Shown here piece after piece: positions 36,590 to 44,387 of a stretch of 64,000 bases of DNA. Within the stretch, counting starts at the first letter, position 1; each line of letters begins with the position of its first letter. Below the pieces are notes generated by a model. It made no database searches, was not told the DNA's origin, and saw only the letters and a program-made list of their open reading frames with translations. The position numbers and the translations under genes were made by a program. Source of the DNA: a virus; IMG/VR virus record IMGVR_UViG_3300035670_000177, positions 1 through 64,000 of that record; one strand, written 5' to 3'.

Positions 36590-37555
36590 CTATTTAGTTC
36601 GAAAGCTAATCAGCTTACGTTCCGCTGCTTGATACCGTTCATAGCCTTTAGATTTATTCGTAATGCGGTCAGGGGCATACCATGAAATCTGTTCAATTGT
36701 TGGATTGATTGGTTCATGCTTTACAATCTCAACAATCTTTGGTTTTGAGGATGTTTCTACTGAGTAACGAAGCTCTCCATTTGAATACCAGGGACGTAAG
36801 AACAAATCAACCCACTTATCATCTACAACTTCAATCCATTCTCCGTAAGTTTGTTCCCGAGTGCTACTATGCCAAGATCGATAAGAATAATTATAACCAC
36901 GAACATTCCAAGTAGCTTTCACTTTACCAAGATAGTAATATTCGTGTTTGTCTTCAAAGAACTTCACCCAATCACCAGCCTTAATATCTTTAATGGAAAT
37001 TAGCTTGTTAGCCAAAGTATCCATTTGATCAAGTGTAATCAAGTAAGGCTCTGAATTGATTGGAAGCAAAATGTGGTTATTACCTTCTCGTCCCCAACAA
37101 CATTCTTGTTGAACAACACCACTAACAACAGTTGTGTGATGTAAAAGAGTTGCAAGGTTATCTGTGGGAATTTCGACTGTGAAATTACGAGGATCTTTTA
37201 CACGAAATAGTTTATTGCTTGTACTCCAACGAGCAACAGAAGATCCTACATAAAATCCTGTAAGAGGTGTGTTGTCGTAAATGAACTCTTCACCTTTTCG
37301 TGCTGGAATTACATGATCTACAATGACATGACCTTGTTCATCACGTTCATAATCGTATGAAGTTTTAGCGTCAGGTTTTAGTTTATAAACGTTCTGCGGA
37401 CCAACAGATGCCCATGAACGGCCTGTTGCTTGCATCTTGGCGATGTTTGCAAGTGGTTGTCCGTCTTTTCCTTCTGCGTAGGGTGACATATAGGCAAGCT
37501 CATCTTCCCTATCTACGCCTTTAACTACGAATAGTTGCTTTGCAATATTAATCAT
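36590..37555 (-). CDS. Hypothetical protein, 321 aa, largest gene of the leftward block
   Basis: Soluble β-rich protein without signal or membrane segment. Conspicuous parts are NAALHHT-like LATLLHHTTVV, GDWVKFFEDKHEYYYLGKV (an SH3-like strand pattern) and a C-terminal basic end. Not recognised. ATG after TAGGAGAAGAG. It overlaps the HTH gene by 8 bases, so the two are probably co-expressed. Confidence 0.7.
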   Translation of the reverse strand: MINIAKQLFVVKGVDREDELAYMSPYAEGKDGQPLANIAKMQATGRSWASVGPQNVYKLKPDAKTSYDYERDEQGHVIVDHVIPARKGEEFIYDNTPLTGFYVGSSVARWSTSNKLFRVKDPRNFTVEIPTDNLATLLHHTTVVSGVVQQECCWGREGNNHILLPINSEPYLITLDQMDTLANKLISIKDIKAGDWVKFFEDKHEYYYLGKVKATWNVRGYNYSYRSWHSSTREQTYGEWIEVVDDKWVDLFLRPWYSNGELRYSVETSSKPKIVEIVKHEPINPTIEQISWYAPDRITNKSKGYERYQAAERKLISFRTK

Positions 37556-37748
37556 TCTCTTCTCCTAAACTAATTAATCTTTCTTTTACGTCTGTTAGAC
37601 GCTCTCCCAACAAAATCTTAGCTCTCACTTTCTCTTTATCAATGCAAACAATATCAGCAATTTGAGACAATGTAAATCCCTCTTGCCTAAGATTGTAACA
37701 ACGGATAGCTTGAGCGTGTGAACGTTTCTGTGATCCTGATCCTGGCAT
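37548..37748 (-). CDS. Small helix-turn-helix protein, 66 aa
   Basis: AIRCYNLRQEGFTLSQIADI followed by CIDKEKVRAKIL has the spacing of a helix-turn-helix of the resolvase/sigma-4 type. It may be a small DNA-binding regulator or the DNA-binding part left from a homing enzyme. Overlaps the neighbour at 37748. Confidence 0.6.
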   Translation of the reverse strand: MPGSGSQKRSHAQAIRCYNLRQEGFTLSQIADIVCIDKEKVRAKILLGERLTDVKERLISLGEEND

Positions 37749-37939
37749 TAGAATTTACTCTGAAATTCTTGATCTTCCCATTCAATGTAATCAACTTCTA
37801 CTTGAACATTCGCCCAATCCAATACTTCTTGAGCTAACTGATTGAATGTGTCGTGACCAGAATAAATTACTCGTCCTTGATCGTCTTGAACAATAGTCCA
37901 ATAGCCTGATTCTGGTGTGTTTACAATTAGTTTACTCAT
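37748..37939 (-). CDS. Hypothetical protein, 63 aa
   Basis: αβ acidic protein (YWTIVQDDQGRVIYSGH). Not recognised. Confidence 0.6.
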   Translation of the reverse strand: MSKLIVNTPESGYWTIVQDDQGRVIYSGHDTFNQLAQEVLDWANVQVEVDYIEWEDQEFQSKF

Positions 37940-38119
37940 TTATTCAAAATCTCCACATTCAACTTCATAATTACCCCAGCAGTTTTCACGATACCATTCT
38001 GCTTCATCTGCATCAAGGTCTTCAAGAGCCATTGATTCAAGATGTTGTTTACTAATCCACTTGTTAATCGAATAGGCTACTTCCGCCATGATTTCTTGCT
38101 TACGTTCTTTGCTAATCAT
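37940..38119 (-). CDS. Small acidic protein, 59 aa
   Basis: ATG 38117-38119 after GGAGATATTAA, stop TAA 37940-37942, overlapping the upstream gene. Helical (RKQEIMAEVAYSINKWISK). Not recognised. Confidence 0.6.
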   Translation of the reverse strand: MISKERKQEIMAEVAYSINKWISKQHLESMALEDLDADEAEWYRENCWGNYEVECGDFE

Positions 38120-38291
38120 TTAATATCTCCAATTCTTGTACATAATAGCAGCAGTCAGCTTTAGGTACTTTCCCTTGCATTTCATCCTTTCGTTTGTTTG
38201 CAGTAGATGGACAATCATAAGCTTCGATTAACTTAGTACCATATCCATTACCTCCCCAAACTTCAACATATAATACATAAATTGTTTTCAT
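38112..38291 (-). CDS. Small hypothetical protein, 59 aa
   Basis: ATG 38289-38291 to TAG 38112-38114. αβ, with a C-terminal CCYYVQELEIL. ATGA contact with the gene upstream. Confidence 0.6.
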   Translation of the reverse strand: MKTIYVLYVEVWGGNGYGTKLIEAYDCPSTANKRKDEMQGKVPKADCCYYVQELEILND

Positions 38292-38371
38292 TTATGATTT
38301 CTCCACCACCATTGCGTTACAGACAAGCAGATCATACCCATCATAAAACCTGCGTAGTAATCAATATTCAT
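38288..38371 (-). CDS. Membrane micropeptide, 27 aa
   Basis: ATG 38369-38371 after GAGGAGGATATTAA. Hydrophobic (GFMMGMICLSVTQWWW) with a basic end; probably membrane-associated. ATGA overlaps at both ends. Confidence 0.5.
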   Translation of the reverse strand: MNIDYYAGFMMGMICLSVTQWWWRNHK

Positions 38372-38571
38372 TTAATATCCTCCTCTCGCACAGCAATCAA
38401 GACGCAATATTTGTTTCGTGGTATATATTGCTCACAAGCTGCGATAATAGCATCATTCTGTTTCTTTTCCAATACAGCTGGTGTTCCACCAATACGCCAA
38501 GCAAGGAACAAAAGCATAAGGATAGCACCTACACAAAACCAGAAAGCTCTCCAGCCAATATCAAACAACAT
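38368..38571 (-). CDS. Small membrane-anchored protein, 67 aa
   Basis: Start 38569-38571 after GGAAGGGGGATTGATT. N-terminal transmembrane helix (about residues 6-26) and a soluble tail with two Cys. Not recognised. Confidence 0.6.
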   Translation of the reverse strand: MLFDIGWRAFWFCVGAILMLLFLAWRIGGTPAVLEKKQNDAIIAACEQYIPRNKYCVLIAVREEDIK

Positions 38572-38573
38572 AA

Positions 38574-38792
38574 TCAATCCCCCTTCCAATAACGTAAAAC
38601 ATAAGCATCTTCATTAGTGAGAAAGCTAATCACTTCATACTTAACACCCGGAAGATTGTAAACATCTGAACAACCCCAAGTAGCACCGAATTCGTTCTTA
38701 AGCCATTCTGTTTCTCTTGATTCTTTACAACGGAATTGTAGAAACTTACGGAGGTGCTCTGTTAACTCTGATTCTTCTATTTCAATCCACAT
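38574..38792 (-). CDS. Hypothetical protein, 72 aa
   Basis: αβ, acidic. ATG after AGAGGAATAAATA. Not recognised. Confidence 0.6.
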   Translation of the reverse strand: MWIEIEESELTEHLRKFLQFRCKESRETEWLKNEFGATWGCSDVYNLPGVKYEVISFLTNEDAYVLRYWKGD

Positions 38793-38795
38793 TAT

Positions 38796-39002
38796 TTATT
38801 CCTCTGGGTAAGTCATGTGTGCCCAATGAGTAACATCCCACATTTCAAGATGTTCACCAAAGCGACTATCCCAAATAGTGAAAACATCGTCTTTAATGTG
38901 AGCAATATCAATCTGTTGTCCACCACAATGAGCGGGATAGCACACAAGATAGTCGCCATAAACAACAGGCATCTTGTCTTTCACACTAATCCATTCAATC
39001 AT
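38796..39002 (-). CDS. DUF551-like protein, 68 aa (paralogue 1)
   Basis: Start at 39000-39002 gives MIEWISVKDKMPVVYGDYLV and ends VTHWAHMTYPEE. The W-I-x-V-x-D-x-x-P opening and V-T-H-W ending are the DUF551 signature, a small family widespread in phages and prophages without a known function. It overlaps the similar gene at 38995 by 8 bases. Confidence 0.7.
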   Translation of the reverse strand: MIEWISVKDKMPVVYGDYLVCYPAHCGGQQIDIAHIKDDVFTIWDSRFGEHLEMWDVTHWAHMTYPEE

Positions 39003-39201
39003 TTGAATACTCTTCCGGAAAATTAGCTTCTGCCCAATACAGAGCATCTACAATCACACCTTCAACAAGGAAGTAGCCCGGATCGTCGCCATTTTTATAA
39101 TAACGTGCTTCTTGAATCTGTGGAAAACCTGCTGTAGTGAACACAAAATAGTGACCCCAATCAGAAGGCATTTCATCGTTTACGTTAGTCCAGTTAATCA
39201 T
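38995..39201 (-). CDS. DUF551-like protein, 68 aa (paralogue 2)
   Basis: Start 39199-39201 after AAAAGGAGAAAACG. Opens MINWTNVNDEMPSDWGHYFV and ends DALYWAEANFPEE, parallel to its neighbour, so the pair looks like a tandem duplication. A longer in-frame start (39276) is less likely. Confidence 0.65.
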   Translation of the reverse strand: MINWTNVNDEMPSDWGHYFVFTTAGFPQIQEARYYKNGDDPGYFLVEGVIVDALYWAEANFPEEYSND

Positions 39202-39282
39202 TCGTTTTCTCCTTTTATATTCTTCAATATTTTTGTTCCTAGCTTCTCGACAAGCTCTTTCTAAACCAGCGCCCACACGAGT

Positions 39283-39498
39283 CTATTCCTTCCCATCATG
39301 ATTCTTAGGTCCATACTGATGAATGACCACTTGTTTACCTTTGTTCTTTTCATTGATGTAGATATCAATTGCATAGTATGCAGACTCAATATCTTTGTAA
39401 TATTCATACCAACCATGATTGATGTTAACCCAAAGAAAACCAAACTTCTTCATTTGAGGGTAATACCAATCACCCACCTGTTTAATTCGATATCTCAT
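39283..39498 (-). CDS. Hypothetical protein, 71 aa
   Basis: Aromatic-rich β protein (GDWYYPQMKKFGFLWVNINH). ATGA overlap upstream. Not recognised. Confidence 0.6.
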   Translation of the reverse strand: MRYRIKQVGDWYYPQMKKFGFLWVNINHGWYEYYKDIESAYYAIDIYINEKNKGKQVVIHQYGPKNHDGKE

Positions 39499-39677
39499 AG
39501 CCTAACTCCACAATATCCAGCCACAATTATAATGACAAGTGCTAGACAGAAAGCCATAACACCGTAAGTCAACCCTTTAATCTCTTGTCTGCCAAAGATG
39601 TCAAATCCTGATGCGATAGAGCACACACCAAACACAATACAAATGAAAGCTGCGATGTAAATAAAATCAGCCATCAT
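39495..39677 (-). CDS. Membrane protein, 60 aa
   Basis: Two hydrophobic helices (about residues 5-24 and 36-58). ATGA overlap upstream. Not recognised. Confidence 0.6.
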   Translation of the reverse strand: MMADFIYIAAFICIVFGVCSIASGFDIFGRQEIKGLTYGVMAFCLALVIIIVAGYCGVRL

Positions 39678-39871
39678 TCACTCCAGTAAGTCAAGTCTTC
39701 AAGGACGGCTTCAACAGGATCATATTCAGAACGTTCCTCATACAAAGCTTCTGCAAATCCATAGGCTGTTACAGTGTCAACGCCTTTAGAATGATATGCG
39801 TTGAAGGCTTTAGCAATCCACATAATGCGTTCAACGTCTTGTTTGGTCATCATTTTGTGTAGGTTGGTCAT
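39674..39871 (-). CDS. Hypothetical protein, 65 aa
   Basis: Start 39869-39871 after CGGGGATTCTGAA; the longer reading would cross the promoter. Helical, acidic C-terminus. First gene behind the promoter at 39904-39932. Confidence 0.65.
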   Translation of the reverse strand: MTNLHKMMTKQDVERIMWIAKAFNAYHSKGVDTVTAYGFAEALYEERSEYDPVEAVLEDLTYWSE

Positions 39872-39903
39872 TTCAGAATCCCCGAATAGTTTTGATGTGC
39901 TTA

Positions 39904-39932
39904 TCATAGGACAAAAGAAAAGGGCCGTCAAG
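39904..39932 (-). promoter_or_regulatory. sigma70-type promoter; -35 lies in a terminator loop
   Basis: TTGACG (39932-39927), 17-base spacer, TATGAT (39909-39904). The -35 is part of the loop and arm of the terminator hairpin of the upstream gene. Confidence 0.75.
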
Positions 39933-39937
39933 GCCCC
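39912..39937 (-). terminator. Intrinsic terminator for the DUF3223 gene
   Basis: Minus strand GGGCC-TTGAC-GGCCC (39937-39923) then TTTTCTTTT. It overlaps the next promoter. Confidence 0.75.
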
Positions 39938-39940
39938 ATT

Positions 39941-40618
39941 TTAAAAATTGTAGCTTTTTGATTTCTTACGCTGTAGGTTTACCTTGTTCAGCACAATGCG
40001 GTACTCTGCAACCTCGTGATGGTATTCAACAAATTTATTCAGAAGCTCTTGATCCTCCATAATCCAAACCGTTGCATTGTCACCAGGATGATGAATAACT
40101 AGAGATTCGCTAGAAATGTTGTGAATGTCGATAAAATCCTTGACAATTTCATTGAACTGTTTAGGGTAGTGGTCAATGTGACTGTCTTTCTTCCTGACCT
40201 TTAAGTTTGTTTCTGGACAAATCACGTAACCTTTCGAATCACCGAACTCATTAAAATAGGTATCTTTATAATCAATTGTCTGATCGTTTATAGCTGCACG
40301 GAAGATATCTTTAATCTTACCTTCTTTTGATTGTGAACTAATTGCTTTCACATAACTAAAATCAGTTACAGAACCATCAGCACGAAGTACATAGAATTGA
40401 CGATTACGAGGATTGATTAGGCAAGTACGAACACCAATCTTATACCCATCTCCTTGAGTCTTTTCATCATAACAATCATGCATTTTAAGGACATCGTTAA
40501 TTACTTCAAACCACTCACCATACAACTCAGAATTAAGTTTTGCATTGTTTAGTACAAACTTACAATAATTCTTTAGTGTTTGTTTAGTTTTAAATTCCAT
40601 ACCACCAGCTTCTACCAT
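39941..40618 (-). CDS. DUF3223 (DCL-like) protein, probable HNH-type nuclease, 225 aa
   Basis: The N-terminal 95 residues (KTKQTLKNYCKFVLNN, then GEWFEVINDVLKMHDCYDEK) resemble DUF3223, the DCL domain. The C-terminal half has CPETNLKVRKKDSHIDHYPKQF followed by a helix, a typical arrangement of DCL-HNH phage nucleases in which DH is catalytic. Start may be 40618 or an ATG at 40600. First gene left of the divergent region; a folded element lies about 93 bases upstream. Confidence 0.65.
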   Translation of the reverse strand: MVEAGGMEFKTKQTLKNYCKFVLNNAKLNSELYGEWFEVINDVLKMHDCYDEKTQGDGYKIGVRTCLINPRNRQFYVLRADGSVTDFSYVKAISSQSKEGKIKDIFRAAINDQTIDYKDTYFNEFGDSKGYVICPETNLKVRKKDSHIDHYPKQFNEIVKDFIDIHNISSESLVIHHPGDNATVWIMEDQELLNKFVEYHHEVAEYRIVLNKVNLQRKKSKSYNF

Positions 40619-40710
40619 CTCTTTACTCTCTTTTATATTTACTTAGGTTTGTTTTACATCTTTATTTGTTTACTTATTCTTTATATCTAATACATATCGT
40701 CTTAGATTAA

Positions 40711-40798
40711 AGCTTAGGAAAGATAGATTTATCCCAGCAATTGCCATACAAGAGTATCCTCTTGCCTAGACAAAAGCTTAATCTATCTCTCCTAAGCT
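40711..40798 (-). ncRNA. Structured element, family 2 copy B, upstream of the DUF3223 gene
   Basis: A 19-bp helix with one mismatch (40711-40729 with 40780-40798) encloses on the minus strand GTCTAGG, hairpin CAAGAG-GATA-CTCTTG, TATGGC and GCTGGGATAA. Copy A at 5486-5585 has the same single-stranded words around a hairpin of different sequence, so the pairing is conserved rather than the bases. Confidence 0.6.
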
Positions 40799-40902
40799 GT
40801 CAACATCTCATCGTCTTGAGTTGTCGCCTAGGCCATCATTAGGACGGAAGCTACCTGTTTGTAAGCATAGCCAAGATTGCTCATCATTCCACACGAAAAA
40901 GA

Positions 40903-40930
40903 TTGACGTGCGTCACCGATCCCCTATAAT
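40903..40930 (+). promoter_or_regulatory. Strong sigma70-type promoter, rightward
   Basis: TTGACG (40903-40908), 16-base spacer, TATAAT (40925-40930). The next start codon is over 330 bases away, so the immediate product is untranslated RNA. Confidence 0.8.
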
Positions 40931-40936
40931 GAGCTT

Positions 40937-41060
40937 CGATTCAGGTTGGCCGAGGATCTTCCCTCTTCATAGCCTTTAAGACAGAGCCGGTGAGTGATAG
41001 CTAATTAGCTAGCCCTAAAACGGGCAAATGACATTTCTCTCTCTGTCCGATACGCCATAA
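40937..41060 (+). ncRNA. Candidate structured small RNA
   Basis: Downstream of the promoter, ACAGAG and CTCTGT (near 40981-40986 and 41042-41047) close a domain holding the palindrome TAGCTAATTAGCTA and hairpin GCCC-TAAAAC-GGGC. No ribosome binding site plus start is evident. No clear terminator seen, so the 3' end is a guess. Confidence 0.4.
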
Positions 41061-41263
41061 AACAACGTAGGCATCTATTCTATCACGAATCACCTAGAAT
41101 ACAAGAGATAAATATTCTTTTTATTCAGCCTTTAGGAGATATATTCTCTCTTATTTACACAATCTATCAACCCTACACCATCCTATTGAAAATCTTAATT
41201 AGACTCCTAAGCCAAGAGGTGTAGAATAGAACGTATCGAAAACACAAACACGGAGATATACAG

Positions 41264-41668
41264 ATGGAATACAAAATCACACAGAAAGTCCTTGATCTGG
41301 TAGAAAAATTATTCAAAGAAGGCTACACTGGTACTGTTGAAATTACGAAAGGTTATGCAACAGGAACAGCAAAACACCTTGAAGATAGCCTGTCTGTACA
41401 GCTTTCCGGCTTCTGCAAGGAACATCTCTATATGGTAGAGACGGTAGGTGAAGGCTATGGTGCCAATTGCGTGATGTTCGTTGGTCGCTATGATGAGCTT
41501 GGTCTTGCTGAAGACCCCAATGTTGAAACTGTTGTTGACATCGCTTGGCGAAAATACAAGACTTACAAAGACCGTGGTTACGGTATGCCTAATGAATTCG
41601 AAAGTCTGTTTATAAAATACGGCTACCTGAAGAAGAAGGTTGTTGAAGTCTACGAAGAACAAGACTAA
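41264..41668 (+). CDS. Hypothetical protein, 134 aa
   Basis: αβ protein, ATG after ACGGAGATATACAG. First gene of the right-hand rightward block. Not recognised. Confidence 0.7.
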   Translation: MEYKITQKVLDLVEKLFKEGYTGTVEITKGYATGTAKHLEDSLSVQLSGFCKEHLYMVETVGEGYGANCVMFVGRYDELGLAEDPNVETVVDIAWRKYKTYKDRGYGMPNEFESLFIKYGYLKKKVVEVYEEQD

Positions 41669-41731
41669 ACACCCCTTTTACCAGGGAAATACAGCTAAAA
41701 TAAACGCTTTAGCACACAAGACATACAGAGC

Positions 41732-41760
41732 TTGCGCTTAGAGAAGAAATGCACTAGAAT
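41732..41760 (+). promoter_or_regulatory. sigma70-type promoter
   Basis: TTGCGC (41732-41737), 17-base spacer, TAGAAT (41755-41760). Hairpin AACGTC-TTT-GACGTT follows in the leader of the next gene. Confidence 0.7.
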
Positions 41761-41809
41761 GTGTGAAAAACCTGAGGATAAACGTCTTTGACGTTAACGG
41801 AGATTTGTA

Positions 41810-42106
41810 ATGAAAGAAAAGCTGAAAACCTTGTTTGAAAATTACCGAGGCACTGATTGGGGAATGGCCGCTGAGAAAATTGGTGATAACGTTCTTGAAA
41901 TTGTTCGAGATTTTGAAGAGGAAGTTGCTAGAAACGACGAATGTTGGAATGCTGTCATCAACTACATGCTTGGTAAAGGTTACACAGAAGAACCTCTTGA
42001 ATTCCTACGCTGTTGGAATGAAGGTAATTTCGATGCTTTGCGTGAAGAGTGGCCTGATGCACCAAAAGAAATTTACTATGCTGATCCTTTGTACAAAGGT
42101 GAATAA
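41810..42106 (+). CDS. Hypothetical protein, 98 aa
   Basis: Acidic helical protein, ATG after ACGGAGATTTGTA. Not recognised. Confidence 0.7.
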   Translation: MKEKLKTLFENYRGTDWGMAAEKIGDNVLEIVRDFEEEVARNDECWNAVINYMLGKGYTEEPLEFLRCWNEGNFDALREEWPDAPKEIYYADPLYKGE

Positions 42107-42117
42107 GGAGAATTGAG

Positions 42118-42357
42118 ATGAGTGTTTTAACCTACCAACCAAGTCCAGAGCTTGGAGAAGTGAAAGTCGGAGATATGGTCAGCACACACGACAGCCAAGG
42201 ATTCTTGATGGGGATGGTACGTGTAACTAAAGTAGCTAAGAGTTACATCAAAACTGAATGTGGTCGCCAATGGACGGTTGATTATGGTGAGTGGATTGCT
42301 TGCTTCCATGGCAATAAACCAGAAAGCTACCCTTTCCCGAATATTCGTAAAGTATAA
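42118..42357 (+). CDS. Hypothetical protein, 79 aa
   Basis: β-rich with SH3-like character (GEVKVGDMVSTHDSQGFLMG). ATG after AAGGAGAATTGAG. Not recognised. Confidence 0.7.
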   Translation: MSVLTYQPSPELGEVKVGDMVSTHDSQGFLMGMVRVTKVAKSYIKTECGRQWTVDYGEWIACFHGNKPESYPFPNIRKV

Positions 42358-42369
42358 AGGAGATAAAAG

Positions 42370-42591
42370 ATGAGTAAAATTACGCTGCTGTACTTCAAAG
42401 ACACGGGCAAATGGGCATACGAAGGCACCTTGGAATTCCCCGATGATGGGAATATGTACGAACTGCGGGACTTGGTGAAGTCACTGGAGGACCAGCGGAA
42501 GCTTCCCGGTCTTGCTTCCGGTTCATGGGATGGTCCAATCTATATTGATTCTTCTTTACATCCCAAAGGCTTTCCACAATTGATTCTGTAA
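42370..42591 (+). CDS. Hypothetical protein, 73 aa
   Basis: αβ protein, ATG after AAAGGAGATAAAAG. Somewhat more GC-rich than its neighbours. Not recognised. Confidence 0.7.
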   Translation: MSKITLLYFKDTGKWAYEGTLEFPDDGNMYELRDLVKSLEDQRKLPGLASGSWDGPIYIDSSLHPKGFPQLIL

Positions 42592-42595
42592 ACGC

Positions 42596-42624
42596 TTGAC
42601 ACAGACCACAGAATGATGTTTAAT
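42596..42624 (+). promoter_or_regulatory. sigma70-type promoter
   Basis: TTGACA (42596-42601), 17-base spacer, TTTAAT (42619-42624), ahead of the operon starting at 42658. Confidence 0.7.
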
Positions 42625-42657
42625 AAGCCTAACGAAACGAAATGAGGAAGCAGCATC

Positions 42658-42951
42658 ATGAGACACGAAATAGCTATCGACAACATCATTCTGACCTGTG
42701 ACATTCACAGCTACATCAAGAAGTCTCCTGATTTCAACACGCTTGATAGCGACTGGGATGCAAGGGGTTATGAAGAGCTTGACTTCACTGTTGAAAGTGC
42801 TCTTGAGCTTGACGAAGACGGACTACCTTTTGATTTATCTTCGACTGAGATTGACAAGCTGATGGCTGATGAGTGGTTTGTGAAGCTTATGCAGGAACGG
42901 CTAAAGAAAGAGATTTTGAAAATTATTGAAGCTGAGAAGGAGAATGAATGA
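42658..42951 (+). CDS. Hypothetical protein, 97 aa
   Basis: Strongly acidic αβ protein. ATG after GAGGAAGCAGCATC. Overlaps the next gene by 4 bases. Confidence 0.7.
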   Translation: MRHEIAIDNIILTCDIHSYIKKSPDFNTLDSDWDARGYEELDFTVESALELDEDGLPFDLSSTEIDKLMADEWFVKLMQERLKKEILKIIEAEKENE

Positions 42952-43523
42952 TGAGCAAGATTACAGCGTTTAAAGATTTACTGAAGGTTGTTAAGAAACA
43001 TAAAGATTTCCTGTCTGAGGAACAGTTGTATCTTAATCCTAAAACTCTTGAGGGCATGATTCGTGCTCTTGAAGTGAGCGAACGCTTCGGCGTTGAGCTT
43101 TCTCATACACAAGGCGGAGATTGGCTACAGCTTAAGAATGTCTACGATGAATGGACACGACTGGGGTTGTTTGGTGAGAAGTATGGTCGTACAATCTCCT
43201 GGTCAGACGACGGCAGTCAGCCTGTAGATGAATGGCTGTTTAAGATCAGCTTTACAACCGGTGCTTATATCTTTGGTGAGGGCGGTCTTTTTGACAAGAG
43301 CTATCCAAAGAAAACCTTCGATGCGTTCTTTGCTGAGTTGAAATCCTTTGGACCTGTATTTGTAGATTCAGCTAACCATTCGCTGTATTTCCGTGAGGAT
43401 AATTCTAAAGCTGTTTACGAAGCTTTTTGGGATATCTTCAATAAGTACAAGAAAATGGTAAGCGAAGAAATGAAAGAACAACGCAAGCAAGAGATACTTA
43501 AAGAGTTGGAAGGACTTCAATGA
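42948..43523 (+). CDS. Hypothetical protein, 191 aa
   Basis: Soluble mixed protein with a Glu/Lys-rich C-terminal helix. Contains FFAELKSFGPVFVDSANHSL. Not recognised. Confidence 0.7.
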   Translation: MMSKITAFKDLLKVVKKHKDFLSEEQLYLNPKTLEGMIRALEVSERFGVELSHTQGGDWLQLKNVYDEWTRLGLFGEKYGRTISWSDDGSQPVDEWLFKISFTTGAYIFGEGGLFDKSYPKKTFDAFFAELKSFGPVFVDSANHSLYFREDNSKAVYEAFWDIFNKYKKMVSEEMKEQRKQEILKELEGLQ

Positions 43524-43735
43524 TGAAAATCGTAGATTGGTTCTTCAATAATTGGTGGGGTGGCGTTATTCTAGCTACTCTTGTCTGCACAACAAGCGAC
43601 ATCATTGTGTTTGGTAATAAGGTGGAGTTTGCTAATACATACATAGAAGGCATTAAGCTTTGTGAGGAGAAGAGTAAGTCACAATGCCTGTTGATGGTGG
43701 TGCCTGTAGATAAAATTAAAGGAGTTGAAGAGTGA
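43520..43735 (+). CDS. Small membrane-anchored protein, 71 aa
   Basis: N-terminal hydrophobic segment (about residues 8-29) and a soluble tail with two Cys. Overlaps both neighbours by 4 bases. Not recognised. Confidence 0.65.
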   Translation: MMKIVDWFFNNWWGGVILATLVCTTSDIIVFGNKVEFANTYIEGIKLCEEKSKSQCLLMVVPVDKIKGVEE

Positions 43736-44118
43736 TTACTAAATTTGTAGATATTTTAATGCAACACCAAGAAGAATTGAAAGGATTTTTTGTAAAACAT
43801 CCAGATAATTACAAAGATATTGTAAAGGCTGTTATTAGCTTGATTAGTATGTATAATGATAGTTATGAATCGCCAGACCCTGATTTGATTCATGAGATTG
43901 ATGACGGTGATTATCAAGGAACTTTGGTATATATTATTGCATCAAAAGGCTATCAGCCTGACACATACTGGGCTGTGAAAGTAGGGTATGGTAGTTGCTC
44001 TGGTTGTGATACACTGGAAGCTATTCGTGATTACAGCGATGATGTCCCGGATGAGCAACAGGTTAAAGATTACATGACTTTGTGCCTTCATATTATTCAA
44101 GGCTTGAAGGAAATCTAA
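43732..44118 (+). CDS. Hypothetical protein, 128 aa, GTG start
   Basis: GTG start overlapping the previous stop (GTGA), AAAGGAG upstream. Helical with a central β part. Not recognised. Confidence 0.7.
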   Translation: MITKFVDILMQHQEELKGFFVKHPDNYKDIVKAVISLISMYNDSYESPDPDLIHEIDDGDYQGTLVYIIASKGYQPDTYWAVKVGYGSCSGCDTLEAIRDYSDDVPDEQQVKDYMTLCLHIIQGLKEI

Positions 44119-44387
44119 TGACATTCAAAGTAAACATTGAACACGGGGTCTGCGGAGCAGACAGTACAAGCCTGTACACAACAGATGAGCTTATTTCCTA
44201 TGGGCTTTCTGGCTGTCTTTATGCTGGAGAGACAGATTTGACAGCATTTGTCGAACAGATAGTGTCACATTATGAAACTAAGTGTGTAGCACATGACACA
44301 GATATTAATGATCTAGAAGACGATGCTTATAGTCGTGGGCGTAGTGAATTGCTAGATGAGATTAAGAATTATTTGGAGAATATTTAA
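44118..44387 (+). CDS. Hypothetical protein, 89 aa
   Basis: ATG 44118 follows directly on the previous stop, with AAGGAAATCTA before it. Acidic αβ protein. Not recognised. Confidence 0.65.
   Translation: MTFKVNIEHGVCGADSTSLYTTDELISYGLSGCLYAGETDLTAFVEQIVSHYETKCVAHDTDINDLEDDAYSRGRSELLDEIKNYLENI

Larger units (their letters stand above)
40619..41263. other. Divergent intergenic control region
   Basis: No ORF. Holds the folded element at 40711-40798, a strong rightward promoter (40903-40930), a candidate small RNA (about 40937-41060), A/T-rich DNA (41090-41160), and a loose dyad CTACACC/GGTGTAG (near 41172-41227) before the first rightward gene. Confidence 0.5.

Noticed and set aside
42868-42900. 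Second hammerhead-like CTGATGAG on the plus strand
   Set aside because: It lies in a coding region and lacks the GAAA core and helices II and III. The copy near 4506 on the minus strand fails for the same reason.
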